Shown here: positions 1-7,360 of the stretch, piece after piece
Layout: every line of letters begins with the position of its first letter
How positions within the stretch are numbered: the stretch's first letter is position 1
From: an uncultured Eubacteriales bacterium
Lineage (GTDB): Bacteria > Bacillota > Clostridia > Oscillospirales > Oscillospiraceae
Direction of reading: 5' to 3'
NCBI GenBank assembly: GCA_905198835.1
Contig: CAJKDY010000002.1
Location: forward strand, 62,001-126,000
Length of the DNA: 64,000 bases
The notes under the pieces: generated by a model
Told to the model about the DNA's origin: nothing
The model's database searches: none
The model's input: the letters and a program-made list of their open reading frames with translations, nothing else
Translations under genes and position numbers: made by a program

Positions 1-2
1 AG

Positions 3-473
3 GGCCGACGGTTCAACGAGGAAAACCAGGCCATCTTGAAGCAAAAGCTGCCTCAGAGCCCCAAGGTGATCCTGGCTGTGGGCGATGGGCTCAGCTCCGC
101 CGCCATCGAAACAAACGCCGCCGACTGTATCGACGCCATCCGGGCAGGGTTGAAGAGCTACGGCATGGAGGTCCCAGAGGTGCCCTTTGTGAAGTTCTGC
201 CGGGTGGGGGCAGGGGACCACATCGGCGAGCTGACCCAGTGTGAGCTGATCTGCCTGCTGGTGGGGGAGCGGCCAGGCCTGGTCACTGCCGAGAGTATGT
301 CCGCCTATATCACCTATCAGCCCCGGCTGGGTGTTCCCGAGTCCAAGCGCACCGTGGTGAGCAACATCCACAAGGGTGGCACCAACGCCGTGGAGGCCGG
401 GGCACACATCGCTGAGCTCATTCGGGCCATATTGGAAAAGAAGGCCTCCGGCGTGGATTTCGTAAGGAGTTGA
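3..473 (+). CDS. eutC: Ethanolamine ammonia-lyase small subunit (C-terminal part, cut by window start)
   Basis: The reading frame is open to the left edge, so only about the last 156 residues are present; the family is usually near 290. EutC is the light chain of the adenosylcobalamin-dependent lyase that splits ethanolamine into acetaldehyde and ammonia inside the Eut microcompartment. The visible part matches the cobalamin-binding EutC C-terminus: VGDGLSS, the LTQCELICLLVGERPGL stretch and the SNIHKGGTNAVEAGAHIAEL end. The stop lies 4 bases before eutL, so the two are co-transcribed. The catalytic partner eutB would lie to the left of the window. Identification is by family pattern and is strengthened by eutL, eutE and eutM immediately downstream. 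Confidence 0.95.
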   Translation, partial: GRRFNEENQAILKQKLPQSPKVILAVGDGLSSAAIETNAADCIDAIRAGLKSYGMEVPEVPFVKFCRVGAGDHIGELTQCELICLLVGERPGLVTAESMSAYITYQPRLGVPESKRTVVSNIHKGGTNAVEAGAHIAELIRAILEKKASGVDFVRS

Positions 474-477
474 GAGC

Positions 478-1131
478 ATGACAGGAGATGTGATCAAAGT
501 CAATATTCTGGCGACCCGGGTCATTGCCAATGTCTCCGAGGCCATTGCCCAGCAGCTGGGGCTGCCCCAGGACTACCGCTCCATCGGCATCATTACCACC
601 GACTGCGACGACGCCACCTACTGTGCGCTGGATGAGGCCACCAAGAAGTCTCAGGTCTCGGTGGTCTACGGCAAGAGCCTCTATGCCGGGGCAGCCAATG
701 CTTCCACCAAGTACGCCGGCGAGGTCATCGGCATCCTGGCCGGACCCAATCCCTCGGAGGTCAGCTCGGGGCTCCAGGCCGCGGTGGATTTTCTGGAAAG
801 CGGCGTGGGGTTTGTCAGCGCCAACGAAGATGACAGCGTGGTCTACTTCGCCCACACTGTTTCCCGCACCGGGAGCTACCTCTCCCAGGGGGCGGGGGTC
901 CGGGAGGGAGAGGCCCTGGCCTACCTGATCGCCCCGCCATTAGAGGCGGTCCAGGGCTTGGACGAGGCTATGAAGGCCGCGGACGTTCGTTTGGCCGTTC
1001 TCTACGAGCCCCCCAGCGAGACCAACTACGGCGGTGGGCTCTTGACGGGCACTCAGTCGGCCTGCCAGGCGGCCTGCGCCGCCTTTGCCCAGACGGTGCG
1101 AGATGTGGCCGCGCGGCCCAGGGAGGTGTAA
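478..1131 (+). CDS. eutL: Ethanolamine utilisation microcompartment shell protein EutL
   Basis: A 217-residue tandem-BMC shell protein, the usual EutL length. EutL forms a trimer whose gated pore is thought to pass substrates or cofactors through the shell facets. Two BMC-like halves can be followed: one around residues 1-110 (GIITTDCDDATYCALDEATKKS, then the KYAGEVIGILAGPNPSEVSSGL segment) and a second around 111-217 ending in the LTGTQSACQAACAAF helix. The ATG is preceded by AAGGAGTTGAGAGC. It follows eutC by 4 bases and precedes eutE by 6, inside one operon. The family call is secure; the pore role is family knowledge. Confidence 0.95.
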   Translation: MTGDVIKVNILATRVIANVSEAIAQQLGLPQDYRSIGIITTDCDDATYCALDEATKKSQVSVVYGKSLYAGAANASTKYAGEVIGILAGPNPSEVSSGLQAAVDFLESGVGFVSANEDDSVVYFAHTVSRTGSYLSQGAGVREGEALAYLIAPPLEAVQGLDEAMKAADVRLAVLYEPPSETNYGGGLLTGTQSACQAACAAFAQTVRDVAARPREV

Positions 1132-1137
1132 AGGGGA

Positions 1138-2604
1138 ATGGACAAGGATCTAGCCTCCATTCAGGAGGCCCGAGAATGTATCCAAAAGGCCAAGGCCGCC
1201 GGGGAGGTACTGGCGGCTATGGATCAAAAGCAGCTGGACCGCATGGTGACCGCCGTGGCCAAGACCGGCGGGGACCACGCCAGGGAACTGGCCCAGCTGG
1301 CGGTGGAGGAGACGGGCTTTGGCGTGGTGGAGCACAAGGTCATCAAAAACCGCTTCGCCGCCGACCAGATCTACCAGGCCATCAAGGACCAGAAGGTGGT
1401 GGGTCTGCTGGGCAAGAACACCCAGACCAAGACCTGGGACTTCGGCGTCCCCATGGGCGTGGTGGCCGGGTTGGTGCCCTCCACCAACCCTACCTCCACT
1501 GTGATCTATAAGGCCATGATCTGCCTCAAGGCGGGCAACCCTATCGTATTTTCCCCCCATCCCAACGCTCTCAAATGCATTATCAAGGCGGTGAACTATG
1601 TCCGGGACGCCGTAGAGCGTGCCGGCGGGCCGGTGGATGCGGTGACGGTGATCAAAACGCCCACACTGGAGGCGACCCGGGAGCTGATGGGCCACCGGGA
1701 CACCAAGCTCATCCTGGCCACCGGCGGCCCGGGGATGGTGAAGGCAGCCTATTCTTCCGGCACTCCCGCCATCGGCGTGGGAGCGGGCAACGGCCCGGCC
1801 TACTTCCACAAAAGCTGTGAGCTGGTCAAGGCTGTCCACCGGGTCATGGACTCCAAGACCTTTGATAACGGCACCATCTGTGCCAGCGAGCAGTCCGTTG
1901 TGGTAACGCGGGACTTCGCGCCCCAGGTCCAGGCGGAGTTTGAACGCCAGGGCGGCTATTTTCTCTCCAAGACCCAGCGGGACGTTCTGGCCGGCTTTGT
2001 CCTTCGCTCCAACGGCACCATGAATCCCGCCATCGTGGGCAAGTCCATGAAAGAGCTATGCAGGCTCTCCGGCCTTACCGGCGTGCCCGACTCCGCCCGG
2101 GTCTTCCTGGTGCCGGAAGAGGGCGTGGGCAAGGGATATCCCTTCTCCAATGAAAAATTGGGCCTTATTTTGGCATACTATGTGGAGGAAAGCGAGGACA
2201 AGTGCCTGGAGCGGTGCGTGGAGCTCCTTCGCCATGAGGGCGCGGGCCACACCTTTGCCATCCACGCCTTGGACGAAGGGGTGGTGGAGACGTTCGCCGC
2301 CGCCGTCCCCGCCTCCAGGATCTTGGTGAACACCCCCGCCTCTCTGGGCGGCATTGGCGCTACCACCGATCTCTTTCCAGCGATGACGCTGGGCTGCGGC
2401 GCTGTGGGCGGATCGTCTACGTCCAATAACATCGGGCCCCTGGACCTTGTAAACATCAAGCGGGTGGCCTGGGGCAAGCGGGAGCTTGCGGACTTGAGAG
2501 GAGGTGAGGCGTCTTGCCCGAGCGGCAACAGCAACTGCCAAGCGGAGATCTCGCCCAAGGAGCTGGAGCGGATCATCCGGGAGACCCTGGCACGCTTGCG
2601 CTAA
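1138..2604 (+). CDS. eutE: CoA-acylating acetaldehyde dehydrogenase EutE
   Basis: A 488-residue aldehyde dehydrogenase superfamily enzyme that converts acetaldehyde plus CoA and NAD+ to acetyl-CoA and NADH in the Eut shell. The nucleophilic cysteine is Cys248 in FDNGTICASEQ; the VPSTNPTSTVIYK and GVGAGNGPAYF segments are typical of the acylating family rather than of ordinary ALDHs. The last 20 residues (SPKELERIIRETLARLR) form an amphipathic helix like the encapsulation peptides that recruit enzymes to the lumen. The stop is followed by 158 bases before eutM that look coding in the minus-one frame (see findings). EutE and PduL downstream form the acetyl-CoA to acetyl-phosphate branch. Confidence 0.96.
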   Translation: MDKDLASIQEARECIQKAKAAGEVLAAMDQKQLDRMVTAVAKTGGDHARELAQLAVEETGFGVVEHKVIKNRFAADQIYQAIKDQKVVGLLGKNTQTKTWDFGVPMGVVAGLVPSTNPTSTVIYKAMICLKAGNPIVFSPHPNALKCIIKAVNYVRDAVERAGGPVDAVTVIKTPTLEATRELMGHRDTKLILATGGPGMVKAAYSSGTPAIGVGAGNGPAYFHKSCELVKAVHRVMDSKTFDNGTICASEQSVVVTRDFAPQVQAEFERQGGYFLSKTQRDVLAGFVLRSNGTMNPAIVGKSMKELCRLSGLTGVPDSARVFLVPEEGVGKGYPFSNEKLGLILAYYVEESEDKCLERCVELLRHEGAGHTFAIHALDEGVVETFAAAVPASRILVNTPASLGGIGATTDLFPAMTLGCGAVGGSSTSNNIGPLDLVNIKRVAWGKRELADLRGGEASCPSGNSNCQAEISPKELERIIRETLARLR

Positions 2605-2762
2605 AGCCTGGGGAGGCCGCCAAGCCAAAGCCTAAGGCCAAGCCCAAGGCACCGGCAAAGGCGACCCAGGCAAAGATCGAGCAGGCCTTGAAAGAGGTCT
2701 TACAAGAGGAAACCCCTGCGAAAAACAGCCCCAAGGCCGGGGCAGAACAAGGAGGAAAGCAT

Positions 2763-3053
2763 ATGGCAAACACGAATGCGTTAGGAATGGTGGAGACCAA
2801 GGGACTTGTCGGCGCAATTGAGGCGGCTGACGCCATGGTCAAGTCGGCCAATGTTCAGCTGGTGGGCAAGGAGACCGTAGGCGGAGGCCTGGTCACCGTC
2901 ATGGTCCGGGGCGATGTGGGCGCCGTCCAGGCCGCCACCGACGCCGGCGCGGCCGCCGCGGAGAAGGTGGGGGAGTTGATCTCCGTCCATGTGATCCCAC
3001 GGCCCCACGCCGAGGTAGATGGCATCCTGCCCCACCGCGGCGAGGATGTGTGA
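2763..3053 (+). CDS. eutM: Microcompartment hexameric shell protein EutM (BMC-H)
   Basis: A 96-residue single BMC-domain protein of the EutM/PduA/CsoS1 class that tiles the shell facets. The N-terminus (NALGMVETKGLVGAIEAADAMVKSANV) and the ISVHVIPRPHAEVD end are diagnostic. The ATG at 2763 is chosen because GGAGGAAAGC sits just upstream and family proteins start here. The frame stays open upstream as far as 2514, encoding a Lys/Pro/Ala-rich stretch, but no plausible start with a ribosome binding site is seen there. The 3' end overlaps the pduL-type gene by a few codons, which points to translational coupling. Confidence 0.94.
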   Translation: MANTNALGMVETKGLVGAIEAADAMVKSANVQLVGKETVGGGLVTVMVRGDVGAVQAATDAGAAAAEKVGELISVHVIPRPHAEVDGILPHRGEDV

Positions 3054-3660
3054 CTTGACTGGCCGGAGCGACATCGTGGAGGCGGTGGTCCGGGCGCTGA
3101 CCATTGAGATCGAAGCGTCCGGCCGCCACGTCCACCTGACCCGGGAGGCGGTGGAGACTCTCTTTGGCCCGGGCCATCAGCTGACGCCGGCCAAGGAGCT
3201 GTCGCAGCCCGGGCAGTATGCCTGTGCCGAGCGGGTGGATGTGATCGGCCCCAAGGGTAGCTTTACGGGCGTGGCCGTGCTGGGTCCGGAGCGAAAGGCG
3301 TGCCAGGTGGAGGTGTCCGCCACAGACGCCCGCACCCTGGGCCTCACGCCGCCCGTCCGCCAGAGCGGAGACATCCAGGGCAGCTGCCCGGTCACGCTGC
3401 GGGTGGGGGACAAGACCGTGACGCTGGACCAGGGCCTGATCATCGCCCAGCGGCATATCCACCTGACGCCAGAGGACGCCAAGCGCCTTGGAGTGACCGA
3501 CAACCAAAGCGTGGGCATCAAGTGTCTGACGGCCCGTCCTGCCATTTTGGAAGATACCGTAGTCCGGGTGTCCGACAAGTTTGCCGCCTATATCCACCTG
3601 GACTACGACGAGGCAAACGCCGTCGGCTGGCACAAAGGAGATCGGGCTAGGCTGGTCTAA
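3046..3660 (+). CDS. pduL: PduL-type phosphate acyltransferase (acetyl-CoA to acetyl phosphate)
   Basis: About 204 residues with the two beta-barrel halves of PduL (PTAC) enzymes. Metal-ligand histidines are visible in SGRHVHLTREA and in AQRHIHLTPEDAKRLG. The enzyme swaps CoA for phosphate, letting the microcompartment recycle CoA and make acetyl phosphate for ATP, the job done by EutD or PduL in other Eut loci. The short N-terminal helix DIVEAVVRAL resembles an encapsulation peptide. The start is uncertain: ATG 3046 overlaps the eutM stop, and ATG 3019, a little further inside eutM, is also possible; neither has a strong ribosome binding site. It is the last recognisable eut gene here. Confidence 0.9.
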   Translation: MCDLTGRSDIVEAVVRALTIEIEASGRHVHLTREAVETLFGPGHQLTPAKELSQPGQYACAERVDVIGPKGSFTGVAVLGPERKACQVEVSATDARTLGLTPPVRQSGDIQGSCPVTLRVGDKTVTLDQGLIIAQRHIHLTPEDAKRLGVTDNQSVGIKCLTARPAILEDTVVRVSDKFAAYIHLDYDEANAVGWHKGDRARLV

Positions 3661-3682
3661 AGCAGACGCCAAACGCATAGAT

Positions 3683-3714
3683 TGACGCAACTGAAGACAA
3701 GGAGCGTTGCGTCA
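3683..3714 (+). promoter_or_regulatory. Hairpin presenting the SD of the SSB-like gene
   Basis: TGACGCAAC at 3683-3691 and GTTGCGTCA at 3706-3714 pair perfectly over 9 bp. The 14-base loop contains AAGGAG, and the last paired A is the A of the ATG. The ribosome binding site is therefore displayed in a loop flush against the start codon. The pairing is seen directly; a regulatory role is inference. Confidence 0.55.
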
Positions 3715-4331
3715 TGGACTCTTGGCAGGATCTGAACCAAATCACCCTCCGGGGCACGGTGGTCTCCAACCCTAAGCTCTCCCACGTGAGCCATCAAGAG
3801 AGCTTTTATCTCTTTTCCCTTGCGGTGGAGCGCCTTTCGGGCAACCAGGATGTGCTGAACATCCAGCTGCCCGGACGGTTGCTGCGCCAAAGTCCGGTGG
3901 AGCGGGGCAAAGAGGTGGAGGTGACGGGCAGCCTGCGCACCTTCAACAACCGAAGCGGCGTAGGCGCCCGGCTGGTCATCACGGTGCTGGCCGAGCGGGT
4001 GAGCGAGACCTGTGAGCCCCACGCCAACCTTCTGAAGCTCAAGGGCACTATCTGCCGCCGGGGTGAGGTCCGCCGCACGCCGCTGGGCCGGGAGATCTGC
4101 GACTTCACTTTGGCAGTCAACCGCCGCTATGGCCGGTCCGACTACCTGCCCTGTATCGCCTGGGGCTCGGTGGCCCAGCGGTGCGCGCGCCTTGGCGTAG
4201 GCGCCCGGCTGGAGCTGTCGGGACGGCTCCAGAGCAGAAGCTATACCAAGCAATACCCCGACCGGGCCGAAGAACGGGTCGCCTATGAGTGCTCTTGCAT
4301 GTCGGTGGAGCCGGAGGGGCAGTTCACATGA
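3714..4331 (+). CDS. SSB-like protein with two predicted OB folds
   Basis: A 205-residue protein in which two OB-fold-like halves can be aligned by eye. Residues 1-100 start LNQITLRGTVVSNPKLS and run to a LVITVLAERV strand; residues about 105-200 start NLLKLKGTICRRGEVRRTPLGREICDFTLAVNRRYGRSDYLPCIAWG, the typical single-stranded-DNA-binding motif order. Ordinary bacterial SSB has one OB fold and an acidic DDDIPF-like tail; here the tail is absent (ends EPEGQFT). It may bind single-stranded nucleic acid, but substrate and role are unknown. It stands alone between the eut operon and the sugar transporter, with a hairpin around its ribosome binding site. Confidence 0.75.
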   Translation: MDSWQDLNQITLRGTVVSNPKLSHVSHQESFYLFSLAVERLSGNQDVLNIQLPGRLLRQSPVERGKEVEVTGSLRTFNNRSGVGARLVITVLAERVSETCEPHANLLKLKGTICRRGEVRRTPLGREICDFTLAVNRRYGRSDYLPCIAWGSVAQRCARLGVGARLELSGRLQSRSYTKQYPDRAEERVAYECSCMSVEPEGQFT

Positions 4332-4361
4332 GACAAATGGATATTTTGGAGGAAAACCGCT

Positions 4362-5645
4362 TTGAAAAAACGGATCTTAACCGCGGCTCTGGCCGCGTTG
4401 CTGGGACTTTCCCTGGTTTCCTGCGCCACCACTGCCGACCGCGAGGGCTCTGTGTACTACTTAAATTTTAAGCCCGAGCAGGACAAGCAGTGGAAGGACC
4501 TGGCCAAGATCTATACCGACCAGACCGGCGTGAAGGTCACTGTGGTCACCGCCGCCTCGGGAACCTATGAGCAAACCCTGATGAGCGAGATCGCCAAGAC
4601 CTCGCCCCCTACGCTCTTCCAGGTCAACGGCCCGGTGGGACTGGAGAACTGGAAGGACTATTGCTACGATCTCACCGGCACGCCTGTAGCCCAGGAGCTG
4701 ACCAGCGACGCCTACGCCCTGCGTGAGGGCGATCAGACCCTGGGCATTGCCTATGTGGTAGAGAGCTACGGCCTTATTACCAACAAAAAGCTGCTGCTCC
4801 AGGCGGGGTATATCCCCGAGGATGTGGACTCCTTTGAGCGGCTGGCCATGATCGCCCAGGACATTACCGTGCGCAAGGCTGAACTGGGCTTTTCCGCCTT
4901 TACCTCGTCCGGCATGGATGGCACCTCCGACTGGCGCTTTAAGACCCATCTGGCCAATCTGCCCATCTACTTTGAATACCGAGACCGGGATATCGGCGCT
5001 ACCGACGCCATTCTGGGGACCTACCTTCCCAACTACAAGGCGATCTGGGACCTCTATCTGAACAATGCCACCTGCCAGCCCACGGACCTCGCGGGCAAGA
5101 CCGGAGACGACGCCCGCAACGAGTTTCTGTCCGGCCAGGCGGTGTTTTACCAAAACGGCTCCTGGGAGTACGGCAACCTGGTGGGGGAGGGCAAGTTCGC
5201 CGAGGAGGACCTGGTGATGCTGCCCATCTATATCGGCGCGCCCGGTGAGGAAGACCAGGGCCTCTGCACCGGCACGGAGAACTACTGGTGCGTTAACAAG
5301 GACGTGGATGACATGGACATCCAGGCTACGCTGGACTTCATGTACTGGTGCGTCACCTCCCCCGAGGGCACAGCCGCCATGGGCGAGGATATGGGCTTTG
5401 TCATCCCCTTTAAAAAGGCGGTAGAGTCCCCCAACCTCTTCGTGCGGCAGGACGCGGCCTATACCGCCGAGGGCAAAACGCCTGTCAGTTGGAACTTTCC
5501 CACCATGCCGTCGGAAAACTGGAAAAACGATCTGGGCAGCGCTCTGACGGCCTACGCCGCGGGCACCGGAGAGTGGTCCGCGGTGGAGAGCGCCTTTGTG
5601 GAGGGCTGGGCCAAGGAGTACGCCGCTTTGGGCGCGGCGAGATAA
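4362..5645 (+). CDS. Sugar ABC transporter substrate-binding lipoprotein (family 1)
   Basis: A 427-residue solute-binding protein. The TTG start is chosen because it gives a standard lipoprotein signal: MKKRILTAALAALLGLSLVSC, with Cys21 as the lipidated residue, and GGAGGAAAACCGCT lies upstream. The mature part has family-1 sugar-binder features (VYYLNFKPEQDKQWKDLAKIY, LPNYKAIWDLYLNN, AVFYQNGSWEYGNL, LDFMYWCVTSPEG). It captures an oligosaccharide outside the membrane and hands it to the two permeases encoded next. Linkage to malQ suggests alpha-glucan or maltodextrin cargo, but cargo cannot be read from the sequence. Confidence 0.88.
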   Translation: MKKRILTAALAALLGLSLVSCATTADREGSVYYLNFKPEQDKQWKDLAKIYTDQTGVKVTVVTAASGTYEQTLMSEIAKTSPPTLFQVNGPVGLENWKDYCYDLTGTPVAQELTSDAYALREGDQTLGIAYVVESYGLITNKKLLLQAGYIPEDVDSFERLAMIAQDITVRKAELGFSAFTSSGMDGTSDWRFKTHLANLPIYFEYRDRDIGATDAILGTYLPNYKAIWDLYLNNATCQPTDLAGKTGDDARNEFLSGQAVFYQNGSWEYGNLVGEGKFAEEDLVMLPIYIGAPGEEDQGLCTGTENYWCVNKDVDDMDIQATLDFMYWCVTSPEGTAAMGEDMGFVIPFKKAVESPNLFVRQDAAYTAEGKTPVSWNFPTMPSENWKNDLGSALTAYAAGTGEWSAVESAFVEGWAKEYAALGAAR

Positions 5646-5662
5646 GCGAGAAGAGGCAGCGC

Positions 5663-6514
5663 ATGGAAAAGACCCTGCGAAAATTTTGGCCCGTTTTCGT
5701 ATTACCCACGCTGGCGGCCTTTGTCATCGGCTTTGCCTGGCCCTTTGTCCAGGGACTCTGGCTCTCCTTTTGCCGGTTTACCACCATCAATAAGGTCAGC
5801 TTCAACGGCCTTTCCAACTACCTCTACGCCCTGACCGAGGGGGAATTTCTCCACTCCTTTTGGTTTACCGCCCTCTTTACCGTGGTGTCCACCCTGGCTA
5901 TCAACGTCTGCGCTCTGGCCATCGCACTGTGCCTGACGCGTAAGCTCCGGGGTACCAACCTCTTTCGCTCGGTATTTTTTATGCCCAACCTCATCGGCGG
6001 CATCGTGCTGGGCTATATCTGGAAGATCCTCTTGAACGCCATCCTCACCCTGGCGGGCAGGCCACTGCTGGCGCTGAATGCCACCTACGGCTTCTGGGGC
6101 CTTGTGATCCTCATATGCTGGCAGCAGATCGGCTATATGATGATCATCTATATCGCCGGGCTTCAGGCTATCCCCGGCGACTATCTGGAAGCCGCCCAGA
6201 TCGACGGGGCCAGCGGTTGGGATATTTTTTGGCGGGTGAAGCTGCCCAACATCATGCCCTCGGTGACCATTTGCCTGTTTTTATCGCTGACCAACGGCTT
6301 TAAGCTCTTTGACCAGAACCTGGCCCTGACCCAGGGCGACCCGGCCCACGCCACGGAGATGCTGGCCCTCAATATCTACAACACCTTCTATGGCCGCTCC
6401 GGCGGGCAGTGGAAGGGCTATGGTCAGGCCAAGGCGGTTCTCTTTTGCGCGCTGGTCATCGTCATCTCCCTGGTCCAGCTCCGGGCCACCCGGTCCAAGG
6501 AGGTGCAGCAGTGA
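5663..6514 (+). CDS. Sugar ABC transporter permease 1 (MalF/UgpA type)
   Basis: A 283-residue inner-membrane permease with six predicted membrane spans. The EAA cytoplasmic loop is visible near residues 175-200 (YLEAAQIDGASGWDIFWRVKLP), which contacts the shared ATPase. ATG 5663 is taken as start because the hydrophobic N-terminus MEKTLRKFWPVFVLPTLAAFV begins there; the frame stays open upstream only as a shadow of the binding-protein gene. It ends in a four-base GTGA overlap with the second permease, indicating translational coupling. Confidence 0.9.
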   Translation: MEKTLRKFWPVFVLPTLAAFVIGFAWPFVQGLWLSFCRFTTINKVSFNGLSNYLYALTEGEFLHSFWFTALFTVVSTLAINVCALAIALCLTRKLRGTNLFRSVFFMPNLIGGIVLGYIWKILLNAILTLAGRPLLALNATYGFWGLVILICWQQIGYMMIIYIAGLQAIPGDYLEAAQIDGASGWDIFWRVKLPNIMPSVTICLFLSLTNGFKLFDQNLALTQGDPAHATEMLALNIYNTFYGRSGGQWKGYGQAKAVLFCALVIVISLVQLRATRSKEVQQ

Positions 6515-7359
6515 AGCGAAAAACCGCCCGGACCAGGAACGCCCTGCTTACCGCCCTCTTGACCCTTTTGAGCCTGGCGTGGGTCTACCCGGTGGTGATG
6601 ATCCTGCTGAACTCCTTCAAGGAGGAGCAGGCCATCACAACCCAAGGGGCCTTTCAGCTGCCCGCCGCCGACACTTTCGGCGGCGTGAGCAATTACCGCG
6701 AGGTGCTCTTAGAGCGGGGCTTTGGCAACGCCTTTGGGTACAGCCTCCTGATCACCGCCACATCGCTGGCGCTCATCCTTGTATGCTGTTCTATGTGCGC
6801 GTGGTTTATCACCCGAGTCCATGCATGGTGGTCCAGGGGGCTCTATTTTCTCTTTATCTTTTCCATGGTAGTGCCCTTTCAGATGGTCATGTTCACCCTC
6901 TCCGCCACCGCCAACCGTCTGGGACTGGATAAGCCCTGGACCATCTGCGTGATCTACCTGGGCTTTGGGGCGGGGCTGGCGGTATTCATGTTCTGTGGAT
7001 TTATGAAGTCCATCCCTCTGGAGGTGGAGGAGGCGGCCATGATCGACGGCTGTAATCCCATCCAGACCTTTTTCAAGGTGGTCCTGCCCATTTTAAAGCC
7101 CACGCTGGTGTCGGTGGGCATTTTGGAGACCATGTGGCTTTGGAACGACTATCTGCTCCCGTACCTGGTGCTGGACCGCACAGTGGGCTACCTGACCATC
7201 CCCATGCTCATCCAATCCTTCCAGCAAGGCTTTGGCCGGGTGGAGATGGGTCCCACCATGGCAGGAATCATTTTGAACGTGGTCCCCATCATCCTGGTGT
7301 ACGTTATTGGACAAAAACACATCATAAAGGGGGTTGCGGCAGGGGCGGTAAAGGGGTAA
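6511..7359 (+). CDS. Sugar ABC transporter permease 2 (MalG/UgpE type)
   Basis: A 282-residue permease with six predicted membrane spans and an EAA loop at about residues 170-195 (LEVEEAAMIDGCNPIQTFFKVVLP). The GTG start overlaps the TGA of permease 1 and has AAGGAGG 7 bases upstream. Together the two form the transmembrane pore of a CUT1-type importer. No ATP-binding subunit gene follows; in many Firmicutes a shared MsmK-type ATPase encoded elsewhere energises several such importers, so the same is inferred here. Confidence 0.9.
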   Translation: MKRKTARTRNALLTALLTLLSLAWVYPVVMILLNSFKEEQAITTQGAFQLPAADTFGGVSNYREVLLERGFGNAFGYSLLITATSLALILVCCSMCAWFITRVHAWWSRGLYFLFIFSMVVPFQMVMFTLSATANRLGLDKPWTICVIYLGFGAGLAVFMFCGFMKSIPLEVEEAAMIDGCNPIQTFFKVVLPILKPTLVSVGILETMWLWNDYLLPYLVLDRTVGYLTIPMLIQSFQQGFGRVEMGPTMAGIILNVVPIILVYVIGQKHIIKGVAAGAVKG

Positions 7360-7360
7360 A

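Noticed and set aside
2514..2762. eutM starting at the upstream TTG 2514
   Set aside because: The start lies inside eutE with no ribosome site, and GGAGGAAAGC before ATG 2763 gives a standard EutM. The coding-like stretch is instead reported as a finding.
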